Below are positions 36,701 through 47,545 of a stretch of 64,000 nt of DNA, one piece after another. Numbering within the stretch: position 1 is the stretch's first letter; each line of letters begins with the position of its first letter. A model generated the notes under the pieces. The model did not search any database and was not told where the DNA came from. It saw only the letters and a program-made list of their open reading frames with translations. Both the position numbers and the translations under genes were made by a program. Origin of the DNA: Budorcas taxicolor (Eukaryota; Chordata; Mammalia; Artiodactyla; Bovidae); assembly GCF_023091745.1 (NCBI RefSeq), contig NC_068925.1, forward strand, positions 496,001 to 560,000, in the 5' to 3' direction.

Positions 36701-36976
36701 TCCTCCCGAGCTGCAGCAGTAGTGTCACGCTTCCTGTCACGTGGATCAAGAGATCTGTGGCTTTCCCTCGAGGCTGTCCCTCGAGGCTTTCCCACGAGGC
36801 TTTCCCACAGGGCTGTGCCACGTGCCACCTTGGTGTGAGTCGATCCTCGGCGTGAAAGACGAGCCGGTGAAGGGAAAAGAGGTTCCTCTGGAATGGACTG
36901 AGACATCTGGGGGACTCTTGGAATGGTGGCACGACCCTGGAGTTCCTCTCGCCGTTCCTGTTGAGAGGGCCTCCTC
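33714..36976. repeat. Four-monomer cassette A-B-C-D, turn 4
   Basis: Monomers start at 33714, 34529, 35345 and 36161. Private changes are GGGAAGTCCGGG at about 33731, GGGGTACTTC at about 35490, CTGGATCGGAG at about 35597 and GTGGAGGTGGG at about 36253. The following linker (36977) retains CCTCCTTGATTTTC as in turns 2 and 3. Confidence 0.85.
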
Positions 36977-37792
36977 TTGAGGTGCGACGGGAAGGCCGGG
37001 AACTCTTTCCCGACGAAGCAGGGAAAGGATCCCTCATCTCGAGCTACGAGGCGGAAACGGGGCTCCTCTGGATGTGGGCGGGACCCTCGTGATTCCTCTC
37101 GAGTGGAGACGGCTAGGTCGGGGAACTTCTTGATTTGCACCAAGGGTGTGAAGGACCCTTTCGAAGTTCCAGAGGGGAGGTGTGATCAGCCTCGAGACGC
37201 CTCAGCGGAAATGGGCCTCATCTCGCCTGGAGGGGAGAACCTCCTTGATTTTCTCGAGTTGCGGCAGGTCTTCTCGAGTTAGGACGGGGACCTCAGGGAC
37301 CCGCTCTGGTGGCCTCAGGAAAGGCCAGTCCCCATGCGAGTTGCTAGGGGACCTCTCGGGATTCCTCTCCCGTCCATGCCGGGGCCTCAGTCCTTGTGTG
37401 GAGTCGGGGCCGGAACCTGAGGATTCCTCTCCAGTGTTGCCATGGATCTTGGGGTGCTTCTGAGTCTCCCCAGGGGAGTCAGGCCTCGTCTCGAGTGGGG
37501 GCATGCACGTGCGCTTTCCTCCCGAGCTGCAGCAGTAGTGTCACGCTTCCTGTCACGTGGATCAAGGGATCTGTGGCTTTCCCTCGAGGCTGTCCCTCGA
37601 GGCTTTCCCACGAGGCTTTCCCACAGGGCTGTGCCACGTGCCACCTTGGTGTGAGTCGATCCTCGGCGTGAAAGACGAGCCGGTGAAGGGAAAAGAGGTT
37701 CCTCTGGAATTGACTGAGACATCTGGGGGACTCTTGGAATGGTGGCACGACCCTGGAGTTCCTCTCGCCGGTCCTGTTGAGAGGGCCTCCTC

Positions 37793-38595
37793 TTGAGATG
37801 CGACGGGAAGGCCGGGAACTCTTTCCCGACGAAGCAGGGAAAGGATCCCTCATCTCGAGCTACGAGGCGGAATCGGGGCTACTCTGGATGTGGGCGGGAC
37901 CCTCGTGATTCCTCTCGAGTGGAGACGGGTATGTGGGGGAACTTCTTGATTTGCACCAAGGGTTTGAAGGAGCCTTTCGAAGTTCCAGAGGTGAGGTGTG
38001 ATCAGCCTCGAGACGCCTCAGCGGAAATGGGCCTCATCTCGCCTGGAGGGGAGAACCTCCTGGATTTTCTCGAGTTGCGGCAGGTCTTCTCGAGTTACAA
38101 CGGGGACCTCAGGGACCCGTTCTGGTGGCCTCAGGAAAGGCCAGTCCCCATGCGAGTTGCTAGGGGACCTCTCGGGATTCCTCTCCCGTCCATGCCGGGG
38201 CCTCAGTCCTTGTGTGGAGTCGGGGCCGGAACCTGAGGATTCCTCTCCAGTGTTGCCATGGATCTTGGGGTGCTTCTGAGTCTCCCCAGGGGAGGCAGGC
38301 CTCGTCTCGAGTGGGGGCATGCACGTGCGCTTTCCTCCCGAGCTGCAGCAGTAGTGTCACGCTTCCTGTCACGTGGATCAAGGGATCTGTGGCTTTCCCT
38401 CGAGGCTGTCCCTCGAGGCTTTCCCACAGGGCTGTGCCACGTGCCACCTTGGTGTGAGTCGATCCTCGGCGTGAAAGACGAGCCGGTGAAGGGAAAAGAG
38501 GTTCTTCTGGAATGGACTGAGACATCTGGGGGACTCTTGGAATGGTGGCACGACCCTGGAGTTCCTCTCGCCGTTCCTGTTGAGAGGGCCTCCTC
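37793..38595. repeat. 803-bp monomer (one 13-bp unit lost), GTATGTGGGGG type
   Basis: It carries the 13-bp loss with a different front again: GACGGGTATGTGGGGG, AAGGGTTTGAAGG, GAGTTACAACGGGG and CCCGTTCTGG. The same front occurs in the 803-bp monomers at 44295 (without the last two changes) and 51625 (with them). It opens turn 1 of the 3251-bp higher-order repeat. Confidence 0.9.
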
Positions 38596-41043
38596 TTGAG
38601 GTGCGACGGGAAGGCCGGGAAATCTTTCCCGACGAAGCAGGGAAAGGATCCCTCATCTCGAGCTACGAGGTGGAAACGGGGCTCCTCTGGATGTGGGCGG
38701 GACCCTCGTGATTCCTCTCGAGTGGAGACGGCTAGGTCGGGGAACTTCTTGATTTGCACCAAGGGTGTGAAGGACCCTTTCGAAGTTCCAGAGGGGAGGT
38801 GTGATCAGCCTCGAGACGCCTCAGCGGAAATGGGCCTCATCTCGCCTGGAGGGGAGAACCTCCTGGATTTTCTCGAGTTGCGGCAGGTCTTCTCGAGTTA
38901 CGACGGGGACCTCAGGGACCCGCTCTGGTGGCCTCAGGAAAGGCCAGTCCCCATGCGAGTTGCTAGGGGACCTCTCGGGATTCCTCTCCCGTCCATGCCG
39001 GGGCCTCAGTCCTTGTGTGGAGTCGGGGCCGGAACCTGAGGATTCCTCTCCAGTGTTGCCATGGATCTTGGGGTGCTTCTGAGTCTCCCCAGGGGAGTCA
39101 GGCCTCGTCTCGAGTGGGGGCATGCACGTGCGCTTTCCTCCCGAGCTGCAGCAGTAGTGTCACGCTTCCTGTCACGTGGATCAAGGGATCTGTGGATTTC
39201 CCTCGAGGCTGTCCCTCGAGGCTTTCCCACGAGGCTTTCCCACAGAGCTGTGCCACGTGCCACCTTGGTGTGAGTCGATCCTCGGCGTGAAAGACGAGCC
39301 GGTGAAGGGAAAAGAGGTTCCTCTGGAATGGACTGAGACATCTGGGGGACTCTTGGAATGGTGGCACGACCCTGGAGTTCCTCTCGCCGTTCCTGTTGAG
39401 AGGGCCTCCTCTTGAGATGCGACGGGAAGGCCGGGAACTCTTTCCCGACGAAGCAGGGAAAGGATCCCTCATCTCGAGCTACGAGGCGGAAACGGGGCTC
39501 CTCTGGATGTGGGCGGGACCCTCGTGATTCCTCTCGAGTGGAGACGGGTATGTCGGGGAACTTCTTGATTTGCACCAAGGGTGTGAAGGACCCTTTCGAA
39601 GTTCCAGAGGTGAGGTGTGATCAGCCTCGAGACGCCTCAGCGGAAATGGGCCTCATCTCGCCTGGAGGGGAGAACCTCCTGGATTTTCTCGAGTTGCGGC
39701 AGGTCTTCTCGAGTTACGACGGGGACCTCAGGGACCCGCTCTGGTGGCCTCAGGAAAGGCCAGTCCCAATGCGAGTTGCTTGGGGACCTCTCGGGATTCC
39801 TCTCCCGTCCATGCCGGGGCCTCAGTCCTTGTGTGGAGTCGGGGCCGGAACCTGAGGATTCCTCTCCAGTGTTGCCATGGATCTTGGGGTGCTTCTGAGT
39901 CTCCCCAGGGGAGTCAGGCCTCGTCTCGTGTGGGGGCATGCACGTGCGCTTTCCTCCCGAGCTGCAGCAGTAGTGTCACGCTTCCTGTCACGTGGATCAA
40001 GGGATCTGTGGCTTTCCCTCGAGGCTGTCCCTCGAGGTTTTCCCACGAGGCTTTCCAACAGGGCTGTGCCACGTGCCACCTTGGTGTGAGTCGATCCTCG
40101 GCGTGAAAGACGAGCCGGTGAAGGGAAAAGAGGTTCCTCTGGAATGGACTGAGACATCTGGGGGACTCTTGGAATGGTGGCACGACCCTGGAGTTCCTCT
40201 CGCCGTTCCTGTTGAGAGGGCCTCCTCTTGAGATGCGACGGGAAGGCCGGGAACTCTTTCCCGACGAAGCAGGGAAAGGATCCCTCATCTCGAGCTACGA
40301 GGCGGAAACGGGGCTCCTCTGGATGTGGGCGGGACCCTCGTGATTCCTCTCGAGTGGAGACGGCTAGGTCGGGGAACTTCTTGATTTGCACCAAGGGTGT
40401 GAAGGACCCTTTCGAAGTTCCAGAGGGGAGGTGTGATCAGCCTCGAGACGCCTCAGCGGAAATGGGCCTCATCTCGCCTGGAGGGGAGAACCTCCTGGAT
40501 TTTCTCGAGTTGCGGCAGGTCTTCTCGAGTTACGACGGGGACCTCAGGGACCCGCTCTGGTGGCCTCAGGAAAGGCCAGTCCCCATGCGAGTTGCTAGGG
40601 GACCTCTCGGGATTCCTCTCCCGTCCATGCCGGGGCCTCAGTCCTTGTGTGGAGTCGGGGCCGGAACCTGAGGATTCCTCTCCAGTGTTGCCATGGATCT
40701 TGGGGTGCTTCTGAGTCTCCCCAGGGGAGGCAGGCCTCGTCTCGAGTGGGGGCATGCACCTGCGCTTTCCTCCCGAGCTGCAGCAGTAGTGTCACGCTTC
40801 CTGTCACGTGGATCAAGGGAATTGTGGGTTTCCCTCGAGGCTGTCCCTCGAGGCTTTCCCACGAGGCTTTCCCACAGGGCTGTGCCACGTGCCACCTTGG
40901 TGTGAGTCGATCCTCGGCGTGAAAGACGAGCCGGTGAAGGGAAAAGAGGTTCCTCTGGAATGGACTGAGACATCTGGGGGACTCTTGGAATGGTGGCACG
41001 ACCCTGGAGTTCCTCTCGCCGTTCCTGTTGAGAGGGCCTCCTC

Positions 41044-41846
41044 TTGAGATGCGACGGGAAGGCCGGGAACTCTTTCCCGACGAAGCAGGGAAAGGATCCC
41101 TCATCTGGAGCTACGAGGCGGAAACGGGGCTCCTCTGGATGTGGGCGGGACCCTCGTGATTCCTCTCGAGTGGAGACGGCTAGGTCGGGGAACTTCTTGA
41201 TTTGCACCAAGGGTGTGAAGGACCCTTTCGAAGTTCCAGAGGTGAGGTGTGATCAGCCTCGAGACGCCTCAGCGGAAATGGGCCTCATCTCGCCTGGAGG
41301 GGAGAACCTCCTGGATTTTCTCGAGTTGCGGCAGGTCTTCTCGAGTTACGACGGGGACCTCAGGGACCCGCTCTGGTGGCCTCAGGAAAGGCCAGTCCCA
41401 ATGCGAGTTGCTTGGGGACCTCTCGGGATTCCTCTCCCGTCCATGCCGGGGCCTCAGTCCTTGTGTGGAGTCGGGGCCGGAACCTGAGGATTCCTCTCCA
41501 GTGTTGCCATGGATCTTGGGGTGCTTCTGAGTCTCCCCAGGGGAGTCAGGCCTCGTCTCGAGTGGGGGCATGCACGTGCGCTTTCCTCCCGAGCTGCAGC
41601 AGTAGTGTCACGCTTCCTGTCACGTGGATCAAGGGATCTGTGGCTTTCCCTCGAGGCTGTCCCTCGAGGCTTTCCCACAGGGCTGTGCCACGTGCCACCT
41701 TGGTGTGAGTCGATCCTCGGCGTGAAAGACGAGCCGGTGAAGGGAAAAGAGGTTCTTCTGGAATGGACTGAGACATCTGGGGGACTCTTGGAATGGTGGC
41801 ACGACCCTGGAGTTCCTCTCGCCGTTCCTGTTGAGAGGGCCTCCTC
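41044..41846. repeat. 803-bp monomer (one 13-bp unit lost), GCTTGGGG type
   Basis: The 13-bp loss sits behind a front with GTCCCAATGCGAG and GCTTGGGGACC, and a private CATCTGGAGC at about 41102. It opens turn 2 of the 3251-bp higher-order repeat. Confidence 0.9.
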
Positions 41847-44294
41847 TTGAGGTGCGACGGGAAGGCCGGGAAATCTTTCCCGACGAAGCAGGGAAAGGAT
41901 CCCTCATCTCGAGCTACGAGGTGGAAACGGGGCTCCTCTGGATGTGGGCGGGACCCTCGTGATTCCTCTCGAGTGGAGACGGCTAGGTCGGGGAACTTCT
42001 TGATTTGCACCAAGGGTGTGAAGGACCCTTTCGAAGTTCCAGAGGGGAGGTGTGATCAGCCTCGAGACGCCTCAGCGGAAATGGGCCTCATCTCGCCTGG
42101 AGGGGAGAACCTCCTGGATTTTCTCGAGTTGCGGCAGGTCTTCTCGAGTTACGACGGGGACCTCAGGGACCCGCTCTGGTGGCCTCAGGAAAGGCCAGTC
42201 CCCATGCGAGTTGCTAGGGGACCTCTCGGGATTCCTCTCCCGTCCATGCCGGGGCCTCAGTCCTTGTGTGGAGTCGGGGCCGGAACCTGAGGATTCCTCT
42301 CCAGTGTTGCCATGGATCTTGGGGTGCTTCTGAGTCTCCCCAGGGGAGTCAGGCCTCGTCTCGAGTGGGGGCATGCACGTGCGCTTTCCTCCCGAGCTGC
42401 AGCAGTAGTGTCACGCTTCCTGTCACGTGGATCAAGGGATCTGTGGATTTCCCTCGAGGCTGTCCCTCGAGGCTTTCCCACGAGGCTTTCCCACAGAGCT
42501 GTGCCACGTGCCACCTTGGTGTGAGTCGATCCTCGGCGTGAAAGACGAGCCGGTGAAGGGAAAAGAGGTTCCTCTGGAATGGACTGAGACATCTGGGGGA
42601 CTCTTGGAATGGTGGCACGACCCTGGAGTTCCTCTCGCCGTTCCTGTTGAGAGGGCCTCCTCTTGAGATGCGACGGGAAGGCCGGGAACTCTTTCCCGAT
42701 GAAGCAGGGAAAGGATCCCTCATCTCGAGCTACGAGGCGGAAACGGGGCTCCTCTGGATGTGGGCGGGACCCTCGTGATTCCTCTCGAGTGGAGACGGGT
42801 ATGTCGGGGAACTTCTTGATTTGCACCAAGGGTGTGAAGGACCCTTTCGAAGTTCCAGAGGTGAGGTGTGATCAGCCTCGAGACGCCTCAGCGGAAATGG
42901 GCCTCATCTCGCCTGGAGGGGAGAACCTCCTGGATTTTCTCGAGTTGCGGCAGGTCTTCTCGAGTTACGACGGGGACCTCAGGGACCCGCTCTGGTGGCC
43001 TCAGGAAAGGCCAGTCCCAATGCGAGTTGCTTGGGGACCTCTCGGGATTCCTCTCCCGTCCATGCCGGGGCCTCAGTCCTTGTGTGGAGTCGGGGCCGGA
43101 ACCTGAGGATTCCTCTCCAGTGTTGCCATGGATCTTGGGGTGCTTCTGAGTCTCCCCAGGGGAGTCAGGCCTCGTCTCGAGTGGGGGCATGCACGTGCGC
43201 TTTCCTCCCGAGCTGCAGCAGTAGTGTCACGCTTCCTGTCACGTGGATCAAGGGATCTGTGGCTTTCCCTCGAGGCTGTCCCTCGAGGCTTTCCCACGAG
43301 GCTTTCCAACAGGGCTGTGCCACGTGCCACCTTGGTGTGAGTCGATCCTCGGCGTGAAAGACGAGCCGGTGAAGGGAAAAGAGGTTCCTCTGGAATGGAC
43401 TGAGACATCTGGGGGACTCTTGGAATGGTGGCACGACCCTGGAGTTCCTCTCGCCGTTCCTGTTGAGAGGGCCTCCTCTTGAGATGCGACGGGAAGGCCG
43501 GGAACTCTTTCCCGACGAAGCAGGGAAAGGATCCCTCATCTCGAGCTACGAGGCGGAAACGGGGCTCCTCTGGATGTGGGCGGGACCCTCGTGATTCCTC
43601 TCGAGTGGAGACGGCTAGGTCGGGGAACTTCTTGATTTGCACCAAGGGTGTGAAGGACCCTTTCGAAGTTCCAGAGGGGAGGTGTGATCAGCCTCGAGAC
43701 GCCTCAGCGGAAATGGGCCTCATCTCGCCTGGAGGGGAGAACCTCCTGGATTTTCTCGAGTTGCGGCAGGTCTTCTCGAGTTACGACGGGGACCTCAGGG
43801 ACCCGCTCTGTTGGCCTCAGGAAAGGCCAGTCCCCATGCGAGTTGCTAGGGGACCTCTCGGGATTCCTCTCCCGTCCATGCCGGGGCCTCAGTCCTTGTG
43901 TGGAGTCGGGGCCGGAACCTGAGGATTCCTCTCCAGTGTTGCCATGGATCTTGGGGTGCTTCTGAGTCTCCCCAGGGGAGTCAGGCCTCGTCTCGAGTGG
44001 GGGCATGCACCTGCGCTTTCCTCCCGAGCTGCAGCAGTAGTGTCACGCTTCCTGTCACGTGGATCAAGGGAATTGTGGGTTTCCCTCGAGGCTGTCCCTC
44101 GAGGCTTTCCCACGAGGCTTTCCCACAGGGCTGTGCCACGTGCCACCTTGGTGTGAGTCGATCCCCGGCGTGAAAGACGAGCCGGTGAAGGGAAAAGAGG
44201 TTCCTCTGGAATGGACTGAGACATCTGGGGAACTCTTGGAATGGTGGCACGACCCTGGAGTTCCTCTCGCCGGTCCTGTTGAGAGGGCCTCCTC

Positions 44295-45097
44295 TTGAGA
44301 TGCGACGGGAAGGCCGGGAACTCTTTCCCGACGAAGCAGGGAAAGGATCCCTCATCTCGAGCTACAAGGCGGAATCGGGGCTCCTCTGGATGTGGGCGGG
44401 ACCCTCGTGATTCCTCTCGAGTGGAGACGGGTATGTGGGGGAACTTCTTGATTTGCACCAAGGGTTTGAAGGAGCCTTTCGAAGTTCCAGAGGTGAGGTG
44501 TGATCAGCCTCGAGACGCCTCAGCGGAAATGGGCCTCATCTCGCCTGGAGGGGAGAACCTCCTGGATTTTCTCGAGTTGCGGCAGGTCTTCTCGAGTTAC
44601 GACGGGGACCTCAGGGACCCGCTCTGGTGGCCTCAGGAAAGGCCAGTCCCCATGCGAGTTGCTAGGGGACCTCTCGGGATTCCTCTCCCGTCCATGCCGG
44701 GGCCTCAGTCCTTGTGTGGAGTCGGGGCCGGAACCTGAGGATTCCTCTCCAGTGTTGCCATGGATCTTGGGGTGCTTCTGAGTCTCCCCAGGGGAGGCAG
44801 GCCTCGTCTCGAGTGGGGGCATGCACGTGCGCTTTCCTCCCGAGCTGCAGCAGTAGTGTCACGCTTCCTGTCACGTGGATCAAGGGATCTGTGGCTTTCC
44901 CTCGAGGCTGTCCCTCGAGGCTTTCCCACAGGGCTGTGCCACGTGCCACCTTGGTGTGAGTCGATCCTCGGCGTGAAAGACGAGCCGGTGAAGGGAAAAG
45001 AGGTTCTTCTGGAATGGACTGAGACATCTGGGGGACTCTTGGAATGGTGGCACGACCCTGGAGTTCCTCTCGCCGTTCCTGTTGAGAGGGCCTCCTC
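44295..45097. repeat. 803-bp monomer (one 13-bp unit lost)
   Basis: Its front is GACGGGTATGTGGGGG and AAGGGTTTGAAGG as at 37793, exactly two 3251-bp turns away (6502 bp). It has GCTACAAGGCGG, shared with 51625. It opens turn 3. Confidence 0.9.
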
Positions 45098-46729
45098 TTG
45101 AGGTGCGACGGGAAGGCCGGGAAATCTTTCCCGACGAAGCAGGGAAAGGATCCCTCATCTCGAGCTACGAGGTGGAAACGGGGCTCCTCTGGATGTGGGC
45201 GGGACCCTCGTGATTCCTCTCGAGTGGAGACGGCTAGGTCGGGGAACTTCTTGATTTGCACCAAGGGTGTGAAGGACCCTTTCGAAGTTCCAGAGGGGAG
45301 GTGTGATCAGCCTCGAGACGCCTCAGCGGAAATGGGCCTCATCTCGCCTGGAGGGGAGAACCTCCTGGATTTTCTCGAGTTGCGGCAGGTCTTCTCGAGT
45401 TACGACGGGGACCTCAGGGACCCGCTCTGGTGGCCTCAGGAAAGGCCAGTCCCCATGCGAGTTGCTAGGGGACCTCTCGGGATTCCTCTCCCGTCCATGC
45501 CGGGGCCTCAGTCCTTGTGTGGAGTCGGGGCCGGAACCTGAGGATTCCTCTCCAGTGTTGCCATGGATCTTGGGGTGCTTCTGAGTCTCCCCAGGGGAGT
45601 CAGGCCTCGTCTCGAGTGGGGGCATGCACGTGCGCTTTCCTCCCGAGCTGCAGCAGTAGTGTCACGCTTCCTGTCACGTGGATCAAGGGATCTGTGGCTT
45701 TCCCTCGAGGCTGTCCCTCGAGGCTTTCCCACGAGGCTTTCCCACAGGGCTGTGCCACGTGCCACCTTGGTGTGAGTCGAACCTCGGCGTGAAAGACGAG
45801 CCGGTGAAGGGAAAAGAGGTTCCTCTGGAATGGACTGAGACATCTGGGGGACTCTTGGAATGGTGGCACGACCCTGGAGTTCCTCTCGCCGTTCCTGTTG
45901 AGAGGGCCTCCTCTTGAAATGCGACGGGAAGGCCGGGAACTCTTTCCCGACGAAGCAGGGAAAGGATCCCTCATCTCGAGCTACGAGGCGGAAACGGGGC
46001 TCCTCTGGATGTGGGCGGGACCCTCGTGATTCCTCTCGAGTGGAGACGGCTAGGTCGGGGAACTTCTTGATTTGCACCAAGGGTGTGAAGGACCCTTTCG
46101 AAGTTCCAGAGGTGAGGTGTGATCAGCCTCGAGACGCCTCAGCGGAAATGGGCCTCATCTCGCCTGGAGGGGAGAACCTCCTGGATTTTCTCGAGTTGTG
46201 GCAGGTCTTCTCGAGTTACGACGGGGACCTCAGGGACCCGCTCTGGTGGCCTCAGGAAAGGCCAGTCCCAATGCGAGTTGCTTGGGGACCTCTCGGGATT
46301 CCTCTCCCGTCCATGCCGGGGCCTCAGTCCTTGTGTGGAGTCGGGGCCGGAACCTGAGGATTCCTCTCCAGTGTTGCCATGGATCTTGGGGTGCTTCTGA
46401 GTCTCCCCAGGGGAGTCAGGCCTCGTCTCGAGTGGGGGCATGCACCTGCGCTTTCCTCCCGAGCTGCAGCAGTAGTGTCACGCTTCCTGTCACGTGGATC
46501 AAGGGATCTGTGGGTTTCCCTCGAGGCTGTCCCTAGAGGCTTTCCCACGAGGCTTTCCCACAGGGCTGTGCCATGTGCCACCTTGGTGTGAGTCGATCCT
46601 CGGCGTGAAAGACGAGCCGGTGAAGGGAAAAGAGGTTCTTCTGGAATGGACTGAGACATCTGGGGGACTCTTGGAATAGTGGCACGACCCTGGAGTTCCT
46701 CTCGCCGTTCCTGTTGAGAGGGCCTCCTC

Positions 46730-47545
46730 TTGAGGTGCGACGGGAAGGCCGGGAAATCTTTCCCGACGAAGCAGGGAAAGGATCCCTCATCTAGAGCTAC
46801 GAGGTGGAAACGGGGCTCCTCTGGATGTGGGCGGGACCCTCGTGATTCCTCTCGAGTGGAGACGGCTAGGTCGGGGAACTTCTTGATTTGCACCAAGGGT
46901 GTGAAGGACCCTTTCGAAGTTCCAGAGGTGAGGTGTGATCAGCCTCGAGACGCCTCAGCGGAAATGGGCCTCATCTCGCCTGGAGGGGAGAACCTCCTGG
47001 ATTTTCTCGAGTTGCGGCAGGTCTTCTCGAGTTACGACGGGGACCTCAGGGACCCGCTCTGGTGGCCTCAGGAAAGGCCAGTCCCCATGCGAGTTGCTAG
47101 GGGACCTCTCGGGATTCCTCTCCCGTCCATGCCGGGGCCTCAGTCCTTGTGTGGAGTCGGGGCCGGAACCTGAGGATTCCTCTCCAGTGTTGCCATGGAT
47201 CTTGGGGTGCTTCTGAGTCTCCCCAGGGGAGTCAGGCCTCGTCTCGAGTGGGGGCCTGCACGTGCGCTTTCCTCCCGAGCTGCAGCAGTAGTGTCACGCT
47301 TCCTGTCACGTGGATCAAGGGATCTGTGGCTTTCCCTCGAGGCTGTCCCTCGAGGCTTTCCCACGAGGCTTTCCCACAGGGCTGTGCCACGTGCCACCTT
47401 GGTGTGAGTCGATCCTCGGCGTGAAAGACGAGCCGGTGAAGGGAAAAGAGGTTCCTCTGGAATGGACTGAGACATCTGGGGGACTCTTGGAATGGTGGCA
47501 CGACCCTGGAGTTCCTCTCGCCGTTCCTGTTGAGAGGGCCTCCTC
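46730..47545. repeat. Recombinant monomer at the end of the 3251-bp series
   Basis: This monomer has GGGAAATCTTTCCC and CGAGGTGGAAAC, normally found only directly after an 803-bp monomer. Its predecessor (45914) is 816 bp with an intact four-unit cluster and a CCCTAGAGG variant (about 46531-46539) typical of the next segment. GAGGTTCTTCTGG at about 46630, diagnostic of the 803-bp lineage, is present. The switch therefore lies between about 46540 and 46630. Confidence 0.75.

Larger units (their letters stand above)
19871..37792. repeat. Array segment 3: four turns of a 5-6-monomer higher-order repeat
   Basis: A fixed order of four distinguishable monomers recurs with first-monomer starts at 19871, 23937, 28819 and 33714. 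Monomer A is 815 bp with GTGTGGATCGGGG, GAGCATTCCTCTCTAG and GGCTGTACCTCG. Monomer B has CTCTGTTGGCC, GGCCAGAACC, GTCATGCTTCC and GATGTTCTTC. Monomer C has GAGCTATGAGG with GGAATCGGGG and GGGGAGCTCAGG. Monomer D has AAAGCCGGGAACCC, CTGTGGATG, GACCCCCGTG and GATAAGCCT. Steps are 4066 bp (5 monomers), 4882 bp (6) and 4895 bp (6). One or two linker monomers of variable identity fill the rest, so the higher-order unit gained a monomer between turns. Confidence 0.85.
37793..47545. repeat. Array segment 4: three turns of a 3251-bp, 4-monomer higher-order repeat
   Basis: Turns begin at 37793, 41044 and 44295. Each is one 803-bp monomer followed by three 816-bp monomers (803 + 3 x 816 = 3251). In every turn the second monomer (38596, 41847, 45098) has GGGAAATCTTTCCC, CGAGGTGGAAAC and AGAGGGGAGG, and the third (39412, 42663, 45914) has GTCCCAATGCGAG with GCTTGGGGACC. 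The fourth (40228, 43479, 46730) ends turns 1 and 2 with GCACCTGCG and GGAATTGTGGGTTTCC. The third turn is disturbed because its fourth monomer (46730) is instead another GGGAAATCTTTCCC monomer. Confidence 0.85.
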
